Origin: Arundinibacter roseus
GTDB lineage: Bacteria > Bacteroidota > Bacteroidia > Cytophagales > Spirosomataceae
NCBI RefSeq assembly: GCF_004348825.1
Contig: NZ_SMJU01000025.1
Coordinates: 1-38,791, forward strand
Direction of reading: 5' to 3'
Length of the DNA stretch: 38,791 nucleotides
The position numbers and the translations under genes were made by a program. Of the stretch, positions 1 through 7,452 are shown one piece after another (position 1 is the stretch's first letter; every line of letters starts with the position of its first letter). The notes under the pieces were generated by a model. The model worked only from the letters and a program-made list of their open reading frames with translations, did not search any database and was not told the DNA's origin.

Positions 1-2
1 AT

Positions 3-101
3 CGTATCATATCTGACCGTATTAGAGCACATAATCTTGACAACCACGATTCAGCCATGGAAGCATGTGCTGGATTATGGAATTTTTACTTATCTACTTG
101 A
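3..101 (+). CDS. Possible 3' end of an upstream gene (partial, unrecognised)
   Basis: An open frame enters from the left edge and ends at TGA (99-101), giving about 32 residues that finish with the motif MEACAGLWNFYLST. The composition looks protein-like, but I do not recognise the family. It vaguely recalls the C-terminal tail of some transposases. It could equally be chance, because a second frame through the same bases stays open into the NIPSNAP gene. Confidence 0.2.
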   Translation, partial: RIISDRIRAHNLDNHDSAMEACAGLWNFYLST

Positions 102-204
102 AAATCAGCATTGCATCAAGTCTATTCAATTTCTTTTATTGAGTAAATCCCAATTTTGCTTCCCTTTGCTTCGTAAATCATATTTTCCCAATTCTATACT
201 TTAC

Positions 205-966
205 ATGAAAAACCGTTTCGTTTTTTTTCTCTTTTTTATCCTCTTCTCCGGCAGCTTGTTGGCTGCTCAGGCGCCCAAACGTGAGTTTTACGAACTTCGT
301 ATTTACCACGCTACGTCTACCCAAATGACCCGCCTGCATGCCTACCTGAAAGATGCCTACCTGCCCGCCCTGCATCGGGCCGGAGTCAAAGATGTAGGGG
401 TTTTTAAAGCCCTCGACAACGATTCTCTGCTCTATGTGCTGACACCCCTGAAATCGCTCGATCAGCTGACCAAAATTCCGGCTCAACTCCAAAAAGACGC
501 GTCGTATCAGTCCGCCGGGAAAGACTACATCGAGTCGGCCTTCAAGGATCCGGCCTATCAGCGGATTGAAACCGTGGTGATGCAGGCTTTTGACGGGATG
601 CCGATGCACAGCAAATCGGGCGTGACGGCCCCACCCGAGCAGCGGGTATATGAGCTGCGCAGCTACGAAAGCCCCTCCGAAAAGCGGTATTTGAACAAGG
701 TAAAAATGTTTGAGTCCGGCGAAATTGACATCTTCAAGAAACTGGGATTTAACCCCGTGTTTTTCGCGAAGGTTATTGCCGGCAGCAAAATGCCAAACCT
801 GATGTATATGACCACCTTTGCGGACCGCCCCACGCGCGATGCAAGCTGGAAAGCCTTTGGCAGCGACCCCGATTGGGGAAAACTAAAAGTGATGCCCGAA
901 TTTCAGGATAATATGAACAAAAACACGATCGTTTTCCTGCGCCCCACCGACTATTCCGACTTGTAA
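205..966 (+). CDS. NIPSNAP family protein, exported
   Basis: The predicted product has 253 residues. I place the start at the ATG at 205, not at an earlier in-frame ATG, because MKNRFVFFLFFILFSGSLLAA is a clean signal peptide while the bases before it are AT-rich and not protein-like. The mature part carries two copies of the NIPSNAP fold: one starts at FYELRIYHA just after the signal peptide, the second at VYELRSYES near residue 148. NIPSNAP proteins are ferredoxin-like dimeric alpha/beta barrel proteins. The exported two-domain form is common in Bacteroidota, but its biochemical role is not established. It stands alone and is followed by a strong hairpin terminator. Confidence 0.85.
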   Translation: MKNRFVFFLFFILFSGSLLAAQAPKREFYELRIYHATSTQMTRLHAYLKDAYLPALHRAGVKDVGVFKALDNDSLLYVLTPLKSLDQLTKIPAQLQKDASYQSAGKDYIESAFKDPAYQRIETVVMQAFDGMPMHSKSGVTAPPEQRVYELRSYESPSEKRYLNKVKMFESGEIDIFKKLGFNPVFFAKVIAGSKMPNLMYMTTFADRPTRDASWKAFGSDPDWGKLKVMPEFQDNMNKNTIVFLRPTDYSDL

Positions 967-1006
967 AAAACGATTCGTACGCATACCTATTTTTTCAAAA
1001 TACCAT

Positions 1007-1037
1007 CGGCCCGTACTGCAAAGTGCGGGCCGTTTTT
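1007..1037 (+). terminator. Rho-independent terminator after the NIPSNAP gene
   Basis: An 11-bp stem (CGGCCCGTACT against AGTGCGGGCCG, one G-T pair) with a 4-base loop is followed directly by five T. It begins 40 bases after the stop codon. Its core is nearly identical to the terminator at 6655-6700. Confidence 0.85.
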
Positions 1038-1383
1038 AGTTGCTGAAATACCTGAATACTTAGAGAATTTATCCCTTAGCTTTTCTCTACACACACGCAG
1101 TTTTCCAAAATGTGGCCTGTCGACGTATAACGGTAGGACTAAGTTAGTACTGCGGGAAAGTGCAACACATGATGCGTCTGAGTCTAATTCATGAGGCCTT
1201 TGCTGGCTTTTTTACTATTTCTGGCCCGCAAACGTATAATAATAAACTGCCGAAAAAACAGGCGCAGGAATAATTTAGAACCTGATATTTTTTGGAGAAA
1301 AATTTGGAGGTTGTAGGTTTGATGCAACCAATGAGCCTGCGGCGGCCGAGTGTAACTTACATAGATATAGATGAGCAAAAATG

Positions 1384-1422
1384 TTAACAATCAATATTTT
1401 TCGGTAAAATGTTGATTGTTAA
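1384..1422. repeat. Perfect-length 17-bp hairpin
   Basis: TTAACAATCAATATTTT pairs with AAAATGTTGATTGTTAA with a single T-G wobble, and the loop is the five bases TCGGT. It is isolated from any gene end and has no T tract, so it is not a clear terminator. It could be a relic end of a mobile element or a structured RNA element. Confidence 0.6.
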
Positions 1423-1503
1423 TAAGTTGATCATATGGGGCCTTAATAGTACATTATTGATACGTGAGTAGATTTGTAAAGAAAGTATAAAGTTTAGGAA
1501 ATT

Positions 1504-1565
1504 TGTCAGGCTGAGCGAAGTCGAAGCCAGTCTGCCGGCGGGCTTCGACTTCGCTCAGCCTGACA
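1504..1565. repeat. REP-like palindromic repeat
   Basis: Two perfect 25-base inverted arms (1504-1528 and 1541-1565) are separated by 12 bases. Each arm contains the word CTGAGCGAAGTCGAAGCC. From general knowledge, this palindrome type (TCAGGCTGAGCGAAGTCGAAG) is widespread in intergenic regions of Bacteroidota genomes. It probably belongs to a dispersed REP/MITE-like family. Confidence 0.8.
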
Positions 1566-1669
1566 TTCAAAATTATTTACATTTCAATTCACTCATCAAT
1601 AATCAATAGACTCATCCGATTTAAAAAAGAAAATTCAAGATTACTGACTTTACTGAATTAATAATAACA

Positions 1670-1948
1670 ATGGATCAAAGTGATACACTAGATATTTCAA
1701 AGTTTCATACACTTATTCCTTGTGAATGGCGAGTTCTTCTATGTCTATCCGAAGATCGAAGTAATTCTGAAATAGCGAATCGGCTTTGTCTCTCAAAAAA
1801 AAGTGTTGAGACCTATCAAACACGTATTGGCATTAAGCTTGAAATAACTGGTCGTAGTAAAGTAGCATTTTTTGCTAGGAGAAATAGAATAATGATTTTA
1901 AAAGTCTATGATCAAATTTGCCTTTCCAAAAAAAATAAGAAATTGTAG
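1670..1948 (+). CDS. HTH-only LuxR/GerE-type transcriptional regulator
   Basis: The product has 92 residues and is essentially only a LuxR C-terminal DNA-binding domain. The tetrahelical HTH runs from about residue 17 to 70, with the expected pattern: EWRVLLCLSED, then NSEIANRLCLS, the recognition helix SKKSVETYQTRI, and the closing KLEITGRSKVAFFAR. No receiver, PAS or sensor domain precedes it, so how its activity is controlled cannot be read from the sequence. It is AT-rich like the lipoprotein gene 73 bases downstream on the same strand, which it may regulate or be co-transcribed with. The family assignment is firm; the target is inference. Confidence 0.75.
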   Translation: MDQSDTLDISKFHTLIPCEWRVLLCLSEDRSNSEIANRLCLSKKSVETYQTRIGIKLEITGRSKVAFFARRNRIMILKVYDQICLSKKNKKL

Positions 1949-2021
1949 AGTTTTCTCTATATTAAGTTAGAAATTAACCAAATAAGTTTGTAGCAATCAT
2001 TACCATAAAACTAATAAAATT

Positions 2022-3023
2022 ATGAAGACTACAAATTGGTTAACTAGGTTAGTTGTATTATGTTTATTCTTTTTTCAAAGCTGTAATAATAGCGATTACA
2101 TGGTCGAAAAAGAAGTAGAAGAAACCATTTTAGTGAAAGATGGAATTTTGTGTTTCGAAAGCGATCAACACTTCAAAAAAGTTTTCAATAGTCTAATGAA
2201 AGATCCAAGTTATGAAAAATTAAATAAGTGGGAAGGTTTATTTGAAGGTTTTGTTTCCATGAAAACAGCTTATAGTAATTTAACAGAAACTGATTACTTA
2301 AAGATTGCGGAAAAAGAGTCTATATCAGGATATGAAGATTTATTATATATTCGCACAGAAAATGGAGAAAAAGAAGTAACGATGGTGACGGAGCACCCTA
2401 TATTTTCTCGTATGTTTAATAAAAATGGAATCTTAGTAATTGCAGAAAATGCTTTTAAGCTTAAAAATGATATGCTTATTAAGATTCCACATAATAATGA
2501 TATTAAAATAAAAAAAATATTAGATAACCAAAATGTTGAAAATTTAGAAGTATTGGGAATTAGTAATCAAATTATTGATAATTCATTTACTAATCAAAGG
2601 ATTGATCAAAGCTTAGACCTAGAACGTTCATGTCACAGCTTGTATAACGGAGGTAAAAATGCCTTTAAAGCAATTTTTGTTTTAATTGGAACTTTTTCTT
2701 TAAGCGCTAATGAAGACTGGACAAGTACATTCAGTGGACTTTATAATGGGGTTATTGCTATTTCTCAGCACCGGAAAAAGACTTTGGGCTTATGGTTTGC
2801 AAAAGATACAAATACATTGACTTTAAGTGGACAGGTTACTCGTTTGAATGGTAATGGTAGTTTTTTTAATTATTATATTGGGCCATTTACTCAAAATAAT
2901 ACTGATGAAGTAGCGATAGTTTATGGTTGGGGTGAAAATAATAGAGCAACAGGGTTCGTAACTTCAAATGGTAAAGGTGTTGATGGGAATGATTATAATG
3001 GATGTACAGCTTCTCGATATTAA
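2022..3023 (+). CDS. Predicted lipoprotein of unknown function
   Basis: The product has 333 residues. The N-terminus has a lysine/arginine start, a hydrophobic core and a lipobox-like FFQSC with Cys at residue 21, so it is probably lipidated and anchored in the envelope. An acidic, lysine-rich region follows (DQHFKKVFNSLMKDPSYEKLNKWEGLFEGF), typical of Bacteroidota lipoproteins described only as domains of unknown function. The C-terminal part (about 205-333) is Gly/Asn/aromatic-rich and looks beta-stranded. I do not recognise the family. The gene is strikingly AT-rich. Its stop is followed 8 bases later by a 16-bp hairpin that intrudes into the next reading frame. Confidence 0.7.
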   Translation: MKTTNWLTRLVVLCLFFFQSCNNSDYMVEKEVEETILVKDGILCFESDQHFKKVFNSLMKDPSYEKLNKWEGLFEGFVSMKTAYSNLTETDYLKIAEKESISGYEDLLYIRTENGEKEVTMVTEHPIFSRMFNKNGILVIAENAFKLKNDMLIKIPHNNDIKIKKILDNQNVENLEVLGISNQIIDNSFTNQRIDQSLDLERSCHSLYNGGKNAFKAIFVLIGTFSLSANEDWTSTFSGLYNGVIAISQHRKKTLGLWFAKDTNTLTLSGQVTRLNGNGSFFNYYIGPFTQNNTDEVAIVYGWGENNRATGFVTSNGKGVDGNDYNGCTASRY

Positions 3024-5463
3024 TTTAAAAGGATTATGGTCGTTTATTCTTGTAAACGACCATAATCCATTCAAATCAAGAAACATTAACCTTCTGATCG
3101 CTTTGCTACTCGTATCATTACCTGTGGCGGCTCAAAGGCTTACTGTGAATGGCTATATTTCGGATTCCATAACGGGCGAGGCGCTCATTGGTGCAACTAT
3201 TGGCCGCCCGGATGGAAAAATAACTACCTCATCCAATACCTTTGGATACTACACCCTGTCTCTGCCTTCGGAGAAAACCTCCGTTAGGGTTTCCTGTGTT
3301 GGTTATAAATCATGCGATTTCTCTCTAACGCTGTCGGGTGATACAACGATTAACATTGCCTTAAAACCTGAGTCAATTGAGTTAGCTGAGGTAGTTATTA
3401 AGGAAAAAAATACATTAGGTAACTCCTCAGCCGGATTTGTTTCTATTCCCATAAGTCGCCTTAAAGCTGTTCCTATCTTATTCGGAGAAGCTGATATTAT
3501 TAAGTCTTTGGCGCTAACGCCGGGCATTACCACGGGAAACGAAGGCACCACGGGGCTGTTGGTACGTGGTGGCACTCCTGACCAAAATCTAATTTTACTC
3601 GACGATGCCACCGTATACAATACAGCGCATTTATTCGGCCTTGTGTCGGTATTTAATAGTGACGCTATCAAAAATGTAGATCTGTATAAGGCGGGTTTTC
3701 CGGCACGTTATGGCGGCAGGTTGTCTTCTGTTTTTGATATAGCAATGAAAGAAGGAAACCGGAAAACTCAGAATAAAGAACTGACGGTTGGACTTGTCAG
3801 TTCCCGGCTGTTGTGGGAAGGCCCCCTGTCAAATCAAGCAAAATATGCAGGGAAAACTAGCTTTTTGGTAGCTGCACGGAGTTCGTACCTTACTGCATTT
3901 TTACTACCCAAATATCTACTTTTTAAAGCAGGAAAGGCAAAGAACTACTTCAACTATTGGCTGTATGATGTCAATGCCAAGATCAATTTTCAGGTTAGTC
4001 CAAGGAGTCAGTTTTTTGCCAGCATATACCATGGCAATGATTTCTATTCGGCTCAGGAAGGGATTGTAATAGATCGAAATAAAGTTGGACTGAGTTGGGG
4101 AAATACAACGGTTACAGTTCGGTATAATCATATTCTTCGCCCCAGGTTATTTCTAAAAAGTATTGGATCGTTCTCCCGGTATCGCTACGGGATATCCGCA
4201 GCCAACTTTAAAAAGCAGGGTAAGAAATGGGAGGAATCCAATTCCCTGGAATCGCTCTCTTCGGTCAATGACTGGACCCACAAAACAGCCTTTGAATGGT
4301 TTTTGGGATCGGCACAAACGCTGCGGTTTGGTGTACAAACGTCACTTTATACCTACCGGCCCGTTGTATTTAAGACAACCTTTGATCTACCCGACGATTC
4401 CTTATCATCTCTCAATACATCGATTTATACACAGGAATTTTCTGCCTTTGCCGAATATGAGTTTACATTGGGTAGCTGGTTTAAGGCCAATGCAGGAGGG
4501 CGGCTTATCGGAATGAACGTTCAGGGTAGAACCTATAAAAACATAGAACCCCGAATAAGCGCAAATATCTTATTGCCAGGCAACCTGAGCCTAAAAGGAG
4601 CCTATACCCAAATGAATCAATATACTCATTTGCTTACAAACAACAGCGTTGGATTGCCCAATGATGTATGGGTGCCAGTGACTAAAACTATATTGCCTGC
4701 ATCTTCGGAACAATACACGTTGGGGATATCAAAGACGTTTGGCGCTGACATAGAACTAAGCGTAGATGTCTACTGCAAAACTTTACTGAATTTAATTGAT
4801 TATGCTTCCGGGGCAAGTTTCTTTGGCAGTTTCGACAAGTCGTGGCAAAGCCTGATTGAACAGAATGGGGAAGGAAGAATTAGGGGATTAGAACTATTTG
4901 TAAACAAAACCAAAGGTGCCTTTACTGGTTGGGTTGGATATACCCTTTCAAAAAACGAGCGGAGGTTTGACCGTATAGACAATGGAGATTGGTATGCGTC
5001 AAATTTTGATCGAAGGCACATCCTTTCGTTGGTTGGAAACTATACTCATCCAATTTTCAATTACTCTTTTTCTGCTTCCTGGGTTTATCAGTCGGGTGCT
5101 CCGGTGTCTATGCCAATTGCTATTTATAAGAAGTTTGACGAAGGTCAAATAAGTCCCGATGATAGCCCATCAGTACTTTATGGAAAAAGAAATAATGTCA
5201 GATTACCGGCTTATCATAAACTCGATGTAAGTTATAGTTTTGATGTACATACTTCCAAACATAAAACAGCGAGAATGACTTTCGGGGTTTATAACGTCTA
5301 TAATCGGGTCAACCCCTACTATTTAACTCTTCAAATAAAGAGTTTTCCGGTTTTGGATCCTTTTACTCCTCTTGTTGGTCCGTATAAAGGTTTTACCAGT
5401 TCTGTCAATAAAGTAGGGGTTTTACCTTTGCTTCCATACATTAGCTACTCTATAAAGTTATGA
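2998..5463 (+). CDS. TonB-dependent outer-membrane receptor with carboxypeptidase-like N-terminal domain
   Basis: From the ATG at 2998 the product has 821 residues. It is a 22-strand-barrel receptor of the Bacteroidota type. A hydrophobic signal segment (LLIALLLVSLPVAAQ) is followed by a CarboxypepD_reg-like domain (VNGYISDSITGEALIGATI ... YYTLSLP), then a plug domain (VLVRGGTPDQN-like region and FGLVSVFNSDAIKNVDLYKAGFPARYGGRLSSV), then the barrel. It ends in an aromatic/hydrophobic strand (LLPYISYSIKL). The start is uncertain: no ATG/GTG/TTG lies in frame shortly before the signal segment, and the nearest ATG (2998) adds about 30 residues encoded partly by a hairpin. The gene overlaps the DUF4249 gene by 4 bases (ATGA), so the two are translationally coupled. 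The transported substrate is unknown. Confidence 0.85.
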   Translation: MDVQLLDINLKGLWSFILVNDHNPFKSRNINLLIALLLVSLPVAAQRLTVNGYISDSITGEALIGATIGRPDGKITTSSNTFGYYTLSLPSEKTSVRVSCVGYKSCDFSLTLSGDTTINIALKPESIELAEVVIKEKNTLGNSSAGFVSIPISRLKAVPILFGEADIIKSLALTPGITTGNEGTTGLLVRGGTPDQNLILLDDATVYNTAHLFGLVSVFNSDAIKNVDLYKAGFPARYGGRLSSVFDIAMKEGNRKTQNKELTVGLVSSRLLWEGPLSNQAKYAGKTSFLVAARSSYLTAFLLPKYLLFKAGKAKNYFNYWLYDVNAKINFQVSPRSQFFASIYHGNDFYSAQEGIVIDRNKVGLSWGNTTVTVRYNHILRPRLFLKSIGSFSRYRYGISAANFKKQGKKWEESNSLESLSSVNDWTHKTAFEWFLGSAQTLRFGVQTSLYTYRPVVFKTTFDLPDDSLSSLNTSIYTQEFSAFAEYEFTLGSWFKANAGGRLIGMNVQGRTYKNIEPRISANILLPGNLSLKGAYTQMNQYTHLLTNNSVGLPNDVWVPVTKTILPASSEQYTLGISKTFGADIELSVDVYCKTLLNLIDYASGASFFGSFDKSWQSLIEQNGEGRIRGLELFVNKTKGAFTGWVGYTLSKNERRFDRIDNGDWYASNFDRRHILSLVGNYTHPIFNYSFSASWVYQSGAPVSMPIAIYKKFDEGQISPDDSPSVLYGKRNNVRLPAYHKLDVSYSFDVHTSKHKTARMTFGVYNVYNRVNPYYLTLQIKSFPVLDPFTPLVGPYKGFTSSVNKVGVLPLLPYISYSIKL
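3031..3068. terminator. 16-bp perfect hairpin after the lipoprotein gene
   Basis: GGATTATGGTCGTTTA (3031-3046) pairs exactly with TAAACGACCATAATCC (3053-3068), with a 6-base loop. It starts 8 bases after the lipoprotein stop, so a terminator or 3'-end stabiliser is the simplest reading. There is no T tract on the plus strand. It lies inside the open frame of the TonB receptor gene, just upstream of the signal-peptide coding region, so it could also control that gene's translation. Confidence 0.5.
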
Positions 5464-6398
5464 GTATTTACTTTCAAAAAACGGAGTTTCAAAAACTAGT
5501 AAGAAGCGCCCTTTTGGTTTTTATAGTAATCTCTATTTCAGGGTCTTGTAAAGAAAGGCCGCTGGATTTTGAGTTGCCTTATGCGGGAGACAGGCTGGTT
5601 ATTTTTAGCCAAACCAAAGCAGGGGATACACTTAAAGTAGAGGTTCAAAAAACATATCCTCCGACAGGACAGTCGACATATAGTAAAGGTATAACTACTG
5701 CTACCGTTAAGGTTTTCGATAAAAAAGGCTATGTCGAAACGTTGCGGCATGTAGAGAATGGCACCTATATTTCATCAAATGGCCTTATTTGGAAAGAAAA
5801 TGAAACCTATAAAATTGAAGCCGAAGCACCTGATTATCCAAAAATAACGACTGATCTTGAAACAATGCCTTCTGCTCCGACTATTCTATCCTATGAGTTT
5901 AGTAAAGATATTGATTCACGGTATAATCCAGGAACTCCTTCACGTGAGCTTATCATAAAAATACAGGATACAAACCCTAATGATTCTGACTACTATATGG
6001 TCATTATAAAGCGTGAAGTGGGTAAAGAAATTATTGGTGTAAATGAATTTGATTTGGATAAATCCAGTGAATTTGAAGACCCTTGTGAATTCAGGTATGT
6101 TGGTACATTTGTTTTTCCTGATTTATGTAAAAATAATGCTATATTAACATTCCGAAAAGGATTAGAACTCACGTATACGTATAGTAAGAATATTGATCCA
6201 AAAGCCAGGGATAAAATTATTATATATACTCGGAAAATAAGTAAAAATTACTATGAGTTTTGCAAGACATATTATGAAGAAGATGATTTGATAGTAGCGT
6301 TTAAAACTCCTTATCCAAGATACAGCAATATCAACGAGGGATTCGGAATTTTTGCCACTTACACTGAAACTCAAAAAGAATTTATTTTGAAAGAGTAA
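5460..6398 (+). CDS. DUF4249 family lipoprotein
   Basis: The product has 312 residues. A signal peptide ends at a lipobox (ISGSC, Cys30). The DUF4249 pattern follows: a beta-rich N-terminal domain with LVIFSQTKAGDTLKVEVQKT, the ATVKVFDKKGYVETLRHVENGTY segment and the TYKIEAEAPDYPKITT segment, resembling a fibronectin-like fold. Genes of this family characteristically sit directly behind a TonB-dependent receptor in Bacteroidota. The 4-base overlap here fits that pattern and suggests a lipoprotein partner of the receptor, perhaps surface-exposed. Its length is slightly shorter than many DUF4249 members. Its last codons are the left border of the duplicated segment that carries the small membrane gene. 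Confidence 0.8.
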   Translation: MSIYFQKTEFQKLVRSALLVFIVISISGSCKERPLDFELPYAGDRLVIFSQTKAGDTLKVEVQKTYPPTGQSTYSKGITTATVKVFDKKGYVETLRHVENGTYISSNGLIWKENETYKIEAEAPDYPKITTDLETMPSAPTILSYEFSKDIDSRYNPGTPSRELIIKIQDTNPNDSDYYMVIIKREVGKEIIGVNEFDLDKSSEFEDPCEFRYVGTFVFPDLCKNNAILTFRKGLELTYTYSKNIDPKARDKIIIYTRKISKNYYEFCKTYYEEDDLIVAFKTPYPRYSNINEGFGIFATYTETQKEFILKE

Positions 6399-6611
6399 TT
6401 AAAACTTACACCCAATTTTAACCCCCAAATAGACATAAAACTTAATGAAATGTAAAAAAATAGTAGCGGGCATTATCCTGATTGGATTTCTTACACTGCT
6501 AATGTTTCTTGAATATCGTACTTTTTCCTCCAACCGAGTATCAGAAGGCGTAGAGGTAGAAACATTGAATCTTCCGCCACCAGCATACCAGGATAGTACG
6601 AGAAAGTAGGA
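6388..6611 (+). repeat. Duplicated segment, copy A
   Basis: This segment matches 8668-8897. Similarity begins in the last codons of the DUF4249 gene (AGTAATTAAAA), continues through CCCAATTTT and ACATAAAACT, covers the whole small membrane gene and ends just past its TAG. Within the gene I count 15 substitutions and one 6-base indel over 165 aligned bases. Confidence 0.85.
6445..6609 (+). CDS. Small single-pass membrane protein, copy A (54 residues)
   Basis: ATG at 6445 to TAG at 6607-6609. The product begins MKCKKIVAGIILIGFL: two short basic residues, one transmembrane helix to about residue 22, then EYRTFSS and a hydrophilic tail ending TLNLPPPAYQDSTRK. There is no lipobox and no cleavage motif after the helix, so it is probably an anchored peptide with a roughly 30-residue tail. 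Evidence that it is real: a second copy 2.3 kb away keeps the frame, their only indel is 6 bases, and about half of the substitutions are synonymous. It lies 46 bases after the DUF4249 stop and ahead of a terminator, so it may be the last gene of the receptor operon. The function is unknown. Confidence 0.7.
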   Translation: MKCKKIVAGIILIGFLTLLMFLEYRTFSSNRVSEGVEVETLNLPPPAYQDSTRK

Positions 6612-6654
6612 GCGTTTACTTTCTATTTTTACCAACAATTTATCTGTTTCTACA

Positions 6655-6700
6655 AAAACACAATCGGCCCGTACTTTGGAGTGCGAGCCAATTGTGTTTT
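6655..6700 (+). terminator. Terminator after small membrane gene copy A
   Basis: The outer stem pairs AAAACACAAT with ATTGTGTTTT, continues with GGC/GCC and CGTAC/GTGCG, and closes on a 6-base loop, with two internal mismatches. The T-rich end lies inside the stem. It shares the core CGGCCCGTACT with the terminator at 1007-1037. Confidence 0.7.
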
Positions 6701-6763
6701 AAGGGAAAAATTAATTGTTTTGCAGATTTTGTTAAGGAGCAGCGGTTAGTCATTTCGCAAATT

Positions 6764-7111
6764 TTAGCGGTTCAGCCCCCCCCCGTTACTCAATAGGAAA
6801 AGGATTATTACTTGTAGTTGCTTAATTATAAGCTCATAATGCCTTCGTTCATCTTCGGTGAGCACGGCTTCTTTTTTCGTCAAATTCTCAGCTTGGGGCA
6901 AGAGCTTTTGAACATCAAAATTTAGGAGTTGAGGAACTTCAACTTCCAGAATTTCGGCAATCCGTTTCAGGCGTTTCGGGGGAATTTTGTCAGTGCCTCG
7001 TTCGATTTTTGAGTAGGCGGATTGAGTCATACCTAACTGCATACTCATGTAGTTTTGTTTGTAGCCACGCAGCTCGCGCAGCTTTTGGATTTTTTGACCA
7101 ATCGTCAACAT
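6764..7111 (-). CDS. XRE-family helix-turn-helix regulator
   Basis: The product has 115 residues. A Cro/C1-type HTH spans residues 3-62: IGQKIQKLRELRGYKQNYMS, then the recognition region MTQSAYSKIERG and the closing helix ILEVEVPQLLNF. After residue 70 there is a linker and a helical, hydrophobic C-terminal segment (LIIKQLQVIILFLL) that may mediate dimerisation. The last residues (SNGGGLNR) are encoded across a run of nine G on the coding strand. The gene is divergent from the CPBP protease gene, with 341 bases between them, and is a candidate regulator of it. No toxin-like partner adjoins it. Confidence 0.85.
   Translation of the reverse strand: MLTIGQKIQKLRELRGYKQNYMSMQLGMTQSAYSKIERGTDKIPPKRLKRIAEILEVEVPQLLNFDVQKLLPQAENLTKKEAVLTEDERRHYELIIKQLQVIILFLLSNGGGLNR
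6776..6784. repeat. Homopolymer run of nine C (nine G in the regulator's coding strand)
   Basis: The tract lies three codons before the stop of the XRE regulator. Slippage here would alter only the extreme C-terminus or extend it slightly. Confidence 0.9.
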
Positions 7112-7170
7112 AGTAGGGAGGTTTGGCTTTCATTGTAGGGTGAATTTTAGTTGTGTGTTTTGTATGAACG

Positions 7171-7203
7171 GAAATATAAATAATTCTTTTGATTTTCTCC
7201 AAA
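7171..7203 (-). promoter_or_regulatory. Candidate promoter of the XRE regulator
   Basis: On the minus strand TTTG (7200-7203) is followed after 21 bases by TATATTTC (7171-7178), one base off the Bacteroidota -7 consensus TAnnTTTG. This would give a leader of about 50 bases. Confidence 0.35.
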
Positions 7204-7351
7204 TTTTTTAATGTAGACATCTCACACAAAAGCCAATTTATCTGCGTAGCGGAAGAATTTTATACCTCTATAAAAAGAGTGCAATGTACACCTCTTCTGA
7301 TTTCTTTTGTAAGAATTTAAAATAAGAAATTATCAATTTTTGGAAAAATCA

Positions 7352-7370
7352 CAAACATTTATAATGTTTG
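7352..7370. promoter_or_regulatory. Candidate operator: perfect inverted repeat CAAACATT-TAT-AATGTTTG
   Basis: Two 8-base arms are separated by 3 bases, and the right arm ends in the TTTG of the CPBP promoter's -33 element. A dimeric HTH protein bound here would block RNA polymerase. The divergent XRE regulator is the obvious candidate. The 8-base word recurs three more times downstream of the CPBP gene. Confidence 0.45.
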
Positions 7371-7396
7371 GTGAAATCAATCGAATCGTACATTTA
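7367..7396 (+). promoter_or_regulatory. Candidate promoter of the CPBP gene
   Basis: TTTG (7367-7370), an 18-base spacer, then TACATTTA (7389-7396), one base off TAnnTTTG. Transcription would begin near 7403, about 50 bases before the ATG. Confidence 0.5.
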
Positions 7397-7452
7397 CACC
7401 CTAATTAAATTACCAATAGTTACTAATTATCATTACAAAACCTCCTTACTTT

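Larger units (their letters stand above)
967..1669. other. Gene-poor stretch of about 700 bases
   Basis: Beyond the terminator at its left end I see a 17-bp stem hairpin (1384-1422) and a long REP-like palindrome (1504-1565). A 68-residue frame on the minus strand (1184-1390) has no recognisable features and low-complexity aromatic/Leu composition, so I do not call it a gene. No convincing promoter for the 1670 gene was seen. Confidence 0.6.
7112..7452. other. Divergent intergenic region between XRE regulator and CPBP gene
   Basis: The 341 bases are AT-rich. They contain a candidate promoter on each strand and one perfect 8-bp inverted repeat (7352-7370) overlapping the rightward -33 element. 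I see no further gene in it. Confidence 0.6.

Noticed and set aside
178-609. Minus-strand 143-residue frame opposite the NIPSNAP gene
   Set aside because: It lies entirely antisense to a gene with a clear family and signal peptide, and its residues show no domain.
1184-1390. Minus-strand 68-residue frame between the NIPSNAP and LuxR-type genes
   Set aside because: Low-complexity hydrophobic composition, no motif, and no promoter. It starts inside the hairpin at 1384-1422.
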